A DNA stretch of 64,000 nucleotides from Mesobacillus subterraneus. GTDB taxonomy: Bacteria > Bacillota > Bacilli > Bacillales > Cytobacillaceae. A model generated the notes under the pieces. That model did not search any database. It was not told the DNA's origin and saw only the letters and a program-made list of their open reading frames with translations. Positions within the stretch are counted from its first letter, which is position 1. Every line of letters starts with the position of its first letter. Made by a program: the position numbers and the translations under genes. Shown here one piece after another: positions 59,225 to 64,000 of the stretch. Where the stretch lies: assembly GCF_003937825.1 (NCBI RefSeq), contig NZ_RSFW01000006.1, positions 186,001 through 250,000 on the forward strand, read 5' to 3'.

Positions 59225-59775
59225 TGTGTGCTCACCCCTAAAATTTGATTTTCCGATAATCTTTCTTTTAAAGCGTTCCTGGCCCTATGAAGATGGGATT
59301 TTACTGTTGAAACTTTTAATCCCAGCAGATCTGATACTTCCTGTATCGATAGCTCCTGGTAATAGTAAAGGAGCAGGACATTACGATAATCGCTGTTTTT
59401 TAATGAATGGATTCCCTGTCTGATCTCATGATCGGTCTCCTCTTTTATAACAGTTTCCAGTACTTCTCGTTTGTCCTTTATGTAGTCCAACTCAATTACG
59501 GTCTCTTTCATTCTTCCGTTCTTTCTTAAAATATCGATGGACCGATGTGTAACCAATTTATAAAACCATGTACTGAAGTAGATAATTTCTTTCCCGCTCA
59601 TGATATTCCGGTATGCTTCAATCATCGCGTTTTGAACGACTTCTTCTGCCTGCTCCTTAGAACGGACAATACTGAAGCTGGTTCTGTAGCTTTTTTCAAT
59701 CAGCGGATTAATAAGCTCAGCGAATGCCGCATCTTCACCGTTTCGGATCCGTTGCATCAATTCCTTCTGTTCCAT
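59221..59775 (-). CDS. ECF-type RNA polymerase sigma factor
   Basis: 184 residues. Region 2 has FAELINPLIEKSYRTSFSIVRSKEQAEEVVQNAMIEAYRNIM and the FSTWFYKLVTHRSIDILRK helix; region 4 has DYRNVLLLYYYQELSIQEVSDLLGLKVSTVKSHLHRARNALKERL. It is coupled with the anti-sigma gene. AAGGAGG precedes the ATG at 59773-59775. Upstream, GGAAACGCAACC (59828-59839, minus) resembles an ECF -35 and may be an autoregulated promoter. Confidence 0.88.
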   Translation of the reverse strand: MEQKELMQRIRNGEDAAFAELINPLIEKSYRTSFSIVRSKEQAEEVVQNAMIEAYRNIMSGKEIIYFSTWFYKLVTHRSIDILRKNGRMKETVIELDYIKDKREVLETVIKEETDHEIRQGIHSLKNSDYRNVLLLYYYQELSIQEVSDLLGLKVSTVKSHLHRARNALKERLSENQILGVSTQ

Positions 59776-59854
59776 CGGCAGCACCTCCTTATTTGTTCTA
59801 TTCTTTAGGCGCATGTAGTTGAGTAAAGGTTGCGTTTCCCTAAAAAAAATTCAT

Positions 59855-59880
59855 AAAGAAAACCCGCCTGCTGGCGAGTT
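59855..59880 (-). terminator. Hairpin downstream of the 20-codon ORF
   Basis: On the minus strand ACTCGCC / GGCGGGT (one G-T pair) around AGCA, followed by TTTCTTT. Confidence 0.6.
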
Positions 59881-59896
59881 GTTTATTCAGAGATAT

Positions 59897-59959
59897 TTAA
59901 GCTTTTGTCTTTATGCCAAACTTAAACACAGGTACATAATATGATTCATTCGCCTTCAT
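59897..59959 (-). CDS. Possible 20-residue peptide gene
   Basis: ATG at 59957-59959 with GGAAAAG about 10 bases upstream encodes MKANESYYVPVFKFGIKTKA, then a stop, and a hairpin with a T run follows 17 bases on. Size and position between the tkt terminator and the sigma gene make a peptide or leader gene conceivable, but chance cannot be excluded. Confidence 0.35.
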   Translation of the reverse strand: MKANESYYVPVFKFGIKTKA

Positions 59960-59990
59960 ATTAACATTCTTTTCCAATAAATTGCACAAA

Positions 59991-60021
59991 AAAACGAGCA
60001 TGATAAATTCATGCTCGTTTT
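59991..60021 (-). terminator. Terminator of tkt
   Basis: AAAACGAGCATG / CATGCTCGTTTT around ATAAATT, with T run on the minus side, 9 bases from the stop codon. Confidence 0.88.
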
Positions 60022-60029
60022 AGTAGTGA

Positions 60030-62039
60030 TTAGTTTTGTTGAAGCAATGCTTTCACTCGTGCAACGACGTTGTTCACTGTGAAACCATACTCTTCCATGA
60101 TTTTTTCACCAGGAGCTGATGCACCGAATGTATCAATCCCTAGTACTTCTCCTTCGTCCCCAACATAGCGGTGCCATCCGAGAGAAGATCCCATTTCAAT
60201 GCCCAGACGCTTCTTAACAGACTTAGGAATGACACTTTCTTTGTATTCCTTAGATTGCTGTTCGAAACGATCCCATGAAGGCATACTTACGACTGCAACG
60301 TCAATTCCTTCAGAAGCCAGTGCTTCCTGTGCTTTTACAGCAAGTCCAACTTCAGAACCTGCAGCAAGAAGCAATGCATCTGCTGTATCTTTACCAGCTG
60401 GGGAAATCACATAAGCACCCTTAGATACACCATCGTAGGCGTTATTGTCAGTGTCCTTGATTGTCGGCAAATTCTGGCGAGTCAATACAAGAGCTGTAGG
60501 TGTCTTAGTTGATTCTACCGCAAGTTTCCATGCTGCTGCTGTTTCGTTTCCGTCAGCTGGACGAATGACACACAGGTTTGGCATAGCGCGAAGGCCCGCC
60601 AACTGTTCAACTGGCTCGTGAGTAGGCCCATCTTCTCCTACTGCGATGCTGTCATGCGTGAAAACATAAGTGACAGGCAAGCCCATCAATGCTGCAAGTC
60701 TGATCGCAGGCTTCAGGTAGTCAGAGAACACAAAGAATGTTCCGCCGAATACTTTCAATCCTCCATGAAGAGCCATACCGTTCATAGCTGCACCCATTGC
60801 GAATTCCCGCACACCGAACCAGATGTTGCGGCCTTCGAATGAACCAGGGAAGAAGTCACCTGTTCCCTTGATCATCGTTTTATTTGAACCCGCAAGGTCC
60901 GCAGATCCACCGATAAGGTATGGAAGATTCTTAGCGATTCCGTTTAGTGCTTCTCCAGATGAAGCACGGCTCGCCAGGCTCTTGCCTTCTTCATAAACTG
61001 GAATGTCTTTATCCCAGCCCTCAACCAGCTCACCCTTCATGGCTTTTTCAAGCTGGGCACCCAGTTCAGGGTATTCACTCTTGTACTTGGCAAATAGCTC
61101 ATTCCATGCCTGCTCAGTTTGTTCGCCTTTATCTGCGATTTGCTGCTTGAAGTGATCATAAACTTCACTTGGAACATGGAAGTCTTCCTCGAACGTCCAC
61201 TTATAAGCTTCCTTGGTAAGCTTCAATTCATCAGCACCTAGTGGAGCACCGTGAACATCCGATTTACCAGAAAGGTTTGGTGAACCGTATCCAATAATGG
61301 TTTTAACTTCAATCAAAGCAGGGCGGTTTTCGTCAGTCTTCGCTTCTTCGATCGCTTTGGCGATTTCGTCAAGATTGTTGCCGTCTTCTACACGGATGTA
61401 TTGCCATCCATATGCCTTGAAACGATCAGCTACACTCTCAGAGAAGGATTTGTCCAGATCGCCATCCAATGAAATGTCATTTGAATCGTAAAGAACGATC
61501 ATTCTGCCCAGCTTCAGGTGAGCTGCAAGGGAAGCGGCCTCAGCCGATACACCTTCCATTAAATCGCCATCACCACAAATGCTGTATGTATAGTGGTCTA
61601 CAATATTGTAATTGTCCTTGTTGTATACAGCCGCAAGATGACGCTCTGCCATTGCCATACCAACAGCCATCGCAATCCCTTGACCCAGAGGACCAGTCGT
61701 TGCATCTACCCCTGCAGTGTGTCCAAATTCAGGGTGACCCGGTGTTTTGCTTCCCCACTGGCGGAAGTTCTTGATATCATCCATTGATAAATCATATCCT
61801 GCAAGGTGCAGCAAGCTGTAAAGCAACATGGATCCGTGTCCTGCAGACAATACAAATCGATCACGGTTGAACCATTCAGGATTTTTAGGATTGATGTTCA
61901 TGTATTGAGTCCATAGAGTGTAAGCCATCGGAGCAGCGCCCATCGGCATGCCAGGGTGGCCCGAATTTGCCTTTTCAATTGCATCAATCGATAATGTACG
62001 AATGGAATCAATTGAAAGCATATCAATTTTATTAAACAT
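60030..62039 (-). CDS. tkt: Transketolase
   Basis: 669 residues. Thiamine diphosphate site [23 protein letters not shown]-type motif plus [13 protein letters not shown]; the N-terminal [24 protein letters not shown] and [18 protein letters not shown] are conserved. It moves two-carbon units between sugar phosphates in the pentose phosphate pathway. AAAGGATG precedes the ATG at 62037-62039; an earlier ATG (62048) overlaps that site. Position between yneB/ynzC and sirA corresponds to B. subtilis, where tkt is a single gene. Confidence 0.95.
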   Translation of the reverse strand: MFNKIDMLSIDSIRTLSIDAIEKANSGHPGMPMGAAPMAYTLWTQYMNINPKNPEWFNRDRFVLSAGHGSMLLYSLLHLAGYDLSMDDIKNFRQWGSKTPGHPEFGHTAGVDATTGPLGQGIAMAVGMAMAERHLAAVYNKDNYNIVDHYTYSICGDGDLMEGVSAEAASLAAHLKLGRMIVLYDSNDISLDGDLDKSFSESVADRFKAYGWQYIRVEDGNNLDEIAKAIEEAKTDENRPALIEVKTIIGYGSPNLSGKSDVHGAPLGADELKLTKEAYKWTFEEDFHVPSEVYDHFKQQIADKGEQTEQAWNELFAKYKSEYPELGAQLEKAMKGELVEGWDKDIPVYEEGKSLASRASSGEALNGIAKNLPYLIGGSADLAGSNKTMIKGTGDFFPGSFEGRNIWFGVREFAMGAAMNGMALHGGLKVFGGTFFVFSDYLKPAIRLAALMGLPVTYVFTHDSIAVGEDGPTHEPVEQLAGLRAMPNLCVIRPADGNETAAAWKLAVESTKTPTALVLTRQNLPTIKDTDNNAYDGVSKGAYVISPAGKDTADALLLAAGSEVGLAVKAQEALASEGIDVAVVSMPSWDRFEQQSKEYKESVIPKSVKKRLGIEMGSSLGWHRYVGDEGEVLGIDTFGASAPGEKIMEEYGFTVNNVVARVKALLQQN

Positions 62040-62332
62040 TAAATACATCCTTTCTATAAGTACTGACTACATCCTTAATATTATAGCGAGAGAAATTATT
62101 ATACAACAAATTGTGCCTGAAGGAGACAGAAAAGGCCGTATTGTTATTTATTTTGACACAAACTCGCTTCTGTTATGTAAAGCTAGCAGAGTTAGCATTT
62201 ATAAATACAAATAATTAAGATAAAACTGAAGTTCCTCAACCGTGTTTTTCTCATATCTTGAAGTTACTAAACACTGCATTTAAATCCTGGCTCAGGAGCC
62301 TGCTTGATGTGTAAAGAACACACATGGAAAAT
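62040..62332. other. Intergenic stretch between tkt and ynzC
   Basis: No gene supported. A plus-strand open frame from 61948 is antisense to tkt and has no ribosome binding site. The region should hold the tkt promoter; I find no strong match. Confidence 0.4.
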
Positions 62333-62364
62333 AAAAAAGGAATACACTATTTTACATGTATCCC
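62333..62364 (-). terminator. Terminator of the yneA-yneB-ynzC operon
   Basis: On the minus strand GGGATACAT / GTGTATTCC (two G-T pairs) around GTAAAATA followed by TTTTTT, about 9 bases after the ynzC stop. Confidence 0.72.
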
Positions 62365-62372
62365 TGAGTATA

Positions 62373-62606
62373 TTAATGCAGCTTGTTCTTTGCTTTTTCT
62401 TCCTTAAGCTTTTCTGGAGTAACATCGTTTCCTTCTGGGTCAACAATGGTAACTCCTTTAAGCGTGTTTAGCATGGAAGAGCGGAAAGACTGTAAATATT
62501 CAGCGCGAAGCTTTGTTTGTTCTTTGGCTTCAGCTTCTGTCAGCTTTGATGACTTTGCTTTTCTTGCCAGTTCATTGATTCTAGTAATTTTATCACTTGA
62601 TAGCAT
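62373..62606 (-). CDS. ynzC: DUF896 protein YnzC
   Basis: 77 residues. KITRINELARKAKSSKLTEAEAKEQ and LRAEYLQSFRSSMLNTLKGVTIVDPEGNDVTP are the DUF896 signature, a two-helix bundle. In B. subtilis it is in the yneA-yneB-ynzC SOS operon; function unknown. AAAGGAG precedes the ATG at 62604-62606. Confidence 0.9.
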   Translation of the reverse strand: MLSSDKITRINELARKAKSSKLTEAEAKEQTKLRAEYLQSFRSSMLNTLKGVTIVDPEGNDVTPEKLKEEKAKNKLH

Positions 62607-62684
62607 GGTAAAGCTCCTTTGTAAAAAAGATACGTCAAAAGTCATCTTACTAAAAATAGAGTGTTTTTACAAGAATTGAGCTCC

Positions 62685-63347
<663 letters not shown>

Positions 63348-63354
63348 CTATGAT

Positions 63355-63669
63355 TTATTCTTCCGCTCCTGCAATCTGGGTGGGTTCCAAATGATCGGCG
63401 ATGACAGGGATGACGATTTCATCACCTGGATAAATTCGTTCACCGATAATTCCATTCTCTTTCTCGACCCAGCTGATAAATTCACGATCTGAAAGATTGT
63501 GTTTATGTCCGAAACTCTCGGACAGCTCCCATAATGATTGCCCTTCTTCTATAGTAACAGTTATGTATGCATCATCGGTATTCAAATGGACTTTCGCCAC
63601 TAAGGTAAACATCAGGCTGACAGCCAGCAACACGATTGCGTATGAATAGTTATTCCATAATTTTTTCAT
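63355..63669 (-). CDS. yneA: Cell division suppressor YneA
   Basis: 104 residues: membrane anchor (about 9-28) and a LysM domain (IEEGQSLWELSESFG to GDEIVIPVI). YneA delays division during the SOS response and is short-lived. Start at 63667-63669 after AGAGGTGTTGGAT. First gene of yneA-yneB-ynzC, divergent from lexA over LexA boxes. Confidence 0.9.
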   Translation of the reverse strand: MKKLWNNYSYAIVLLAVSLMFTLVAKVHLNTDDAYITVTIEEGQSLWELSESFGHKHNLSDREFISWVEKENGIIGERIYPGDEIVIPVIADHLEPTQIAGAEE

Positions 63670-63685
63670 ATCCAACACCTCTTAA

Positions 63686-63699
63686 CGAATATATGTTCG
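63686..63699. promoter_or_regulatory. LexA (DinR) box, yneA-proximal
   Basis: CGAATATATGTTCG, near match to CGAAC-N4-GTTYG. Confidence 0.7.
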
Positions 63700-63722
63700 G
63701 TTTATTTGTTTTCATTATAAAT

Positions 63723-63736
63723 CGAACATTTGTTTT
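63723..63736. promoter_or_regulatory. LexA (DinR) box, central
   Basis: CGAACATTTGTTTT, matching the consensus except the last base. Confidence 0.65.
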
Positions 63737-63753
63737 GTGTCAACTCATATATT

Positions 63754-63767
63754 CGAACTTATGTTTG
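63754..63767. promoter_or_regulatory. LexA (DinR) box at the lexA promoter
   Basis: CGAACTTATGTTTG, a full match to CGAAC-N4-GTTYG, overlapping the lexA -35 box by three bases. Confidence 0.85.
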
Positions 63768-63793
63768 TATCTATAGGAAGGACATGGTATAAT
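63765..63793 (+). promoter_or_regulatory. lexA promoter
   Basis: TTGTAT (63765-63770), 17 bases, TATAAT (63788-63793); a LexA box covers the -35, explaining autorepression. Confidence 0.75.
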
Positions 63794-63824
63794 AAGGACA
63801 AGAAAATATACGAGGTGCGTGAAT

Positions 63825-64000
63825 ATGACAAAATTATCAAAGCGTCAACAAGATATATTTGAATTCATAAAAGGCGAAGTCAAGAAAAAAGGATATCCAC
63901 CATCCGTACGTGAAATAGGCGAAGCTGTTGGACTTGCTTCAAACTCCACTGTCCATGGCCATCTTGCTCGCCTTGAGAGCAAGGGCTTGATCAGACGCGA
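63825..64000 (+). CDS. lexA: LexA repressor (N-terminal part; gene runs off the window)
   Basis: 58 codons visible: [51 protein letters not shown], the winged-helix DNA-binding domain of LexA. LexA represses SOS genes and cleaves itself with RecA filaments. GAGGTGCGTGAAT precedes the ATG. It diverges from yneA over shared LexA boxes. The protease domain is outside the window. Confidence 0.95.
   Translation, partial: MTKLSKRQQDIFEFIKGEVKKKGYPPSVREIGEAVGLASNSTVHGHLARLESKGLIRR

Noticed and set aside
61948-62214. 88-codon plus-strand ORF
   Set aside because: Antisense to the tkt start, no ribosome binding site.

Overview
The window is chromosomal DNA of a low- to mid-GC, endospore-forming Firmicute of the family Bacillaceae (Bacillus sensu lato; a Mesobacillus-type organism would fit). 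The case rests on strong AGGAGG-type ribosome binding sites with ATG/GTG/TTG starts, sporulation and germination genes (SleL-like, CwlJ/SleB-like, YhcN, SirA, Spo0E-like), FosB (a bacillithiol enzyme), and the B. subtilis-type order lexA / yneA-yneB-ynzC / tkt / sirA / yneF / Spo0E-like / ccdA / yneI / ccdC / yneK. Here that order is stretched over about 47 kb by interposed blocks. A tRNA gene with anticodon UCA (tRNA-Sec) indicates a selenocysteine user, which is uncommon in Bacillaceae.

Layout. 0-3.3 kb: 5' end of rpiA, a YolD-like gene, an ImmA/IrrE peptidase, a spore-cortex glucosaminidase and a small operon whose zinc-ribbon gene is frameshifted. 3.6-14 kb: ABC exporter plus GDSL esterase operon, cell-wall hydrolase, secreted M28 and M14 peptidases, LCP ligase and small membrane proteins. 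14.1-16.8 kb: a two-gene segment bounded by the tRNA-Sec gene and a decayed copy of its 3' end, which looks like an old integration scar. 17-27.5 kb: yneK-like gene, DUF421/gamma-carbonic-anhydrase pair, YhcN lipoprotein, FosB, PAS histidine kinase and a run of VOC, kinase-like and GyrI-like genes. 27.6-29.1 kb: a histidyl-tRNA synthetase of the archaeal/eukaryotic sequence type behind a complete peptide-leader attenuator. 29-39 kb: accessory enzymes (five Nudix genes, one broken; VOC, GNAT, FAD monooxygenase, methyltransferases) and a 52-bp tandem repeat array. 39-41.6 kb: ccdC, yneI, ccdA and a divergent Spo0E-like gene. 41.7-45.2 kb: heterodimeric multidrug ABC exporter. 45.4-49.3 kb: yrrT-mtnN-luxS-mccA-mccB. 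49.5-59.8 kb: receiver protein, peptidase E-like, MFS, GNAT pair, yneF, sirA, azoreductase, lysozyme-like, SDR, VOC and an ECF sigma/anti-sigma pair. 60-64 kb: tkt, ynzC, yneB, yneA and divergent lexA with LexA boxes.

Main result. Upstream of hisS (27641-28909, minus strand) a promoter is followed by a 16-codon ORF ending in three histidine codons and a stop, then a hairpin, then an intrinsic terminator. A 16-bp alternative pairing is incompatible with both hairpins. This is the layout of a ribosome-stalling histidine attenuator on a Bacillaceae tRNA-synthetase gene, where a T-box would be expected, and no T-box motif is visible. Secondary results are the tRNA-Sec gene with its 3' scar, the 52-bp tandem array, a perfect 30-bp in-frame duplication inside a methyltransferase, an M14 peptidase with an inserted beta-rich domain and a palindromic operator candidate, two frameshifted genes, and several small genes under 60 codons.
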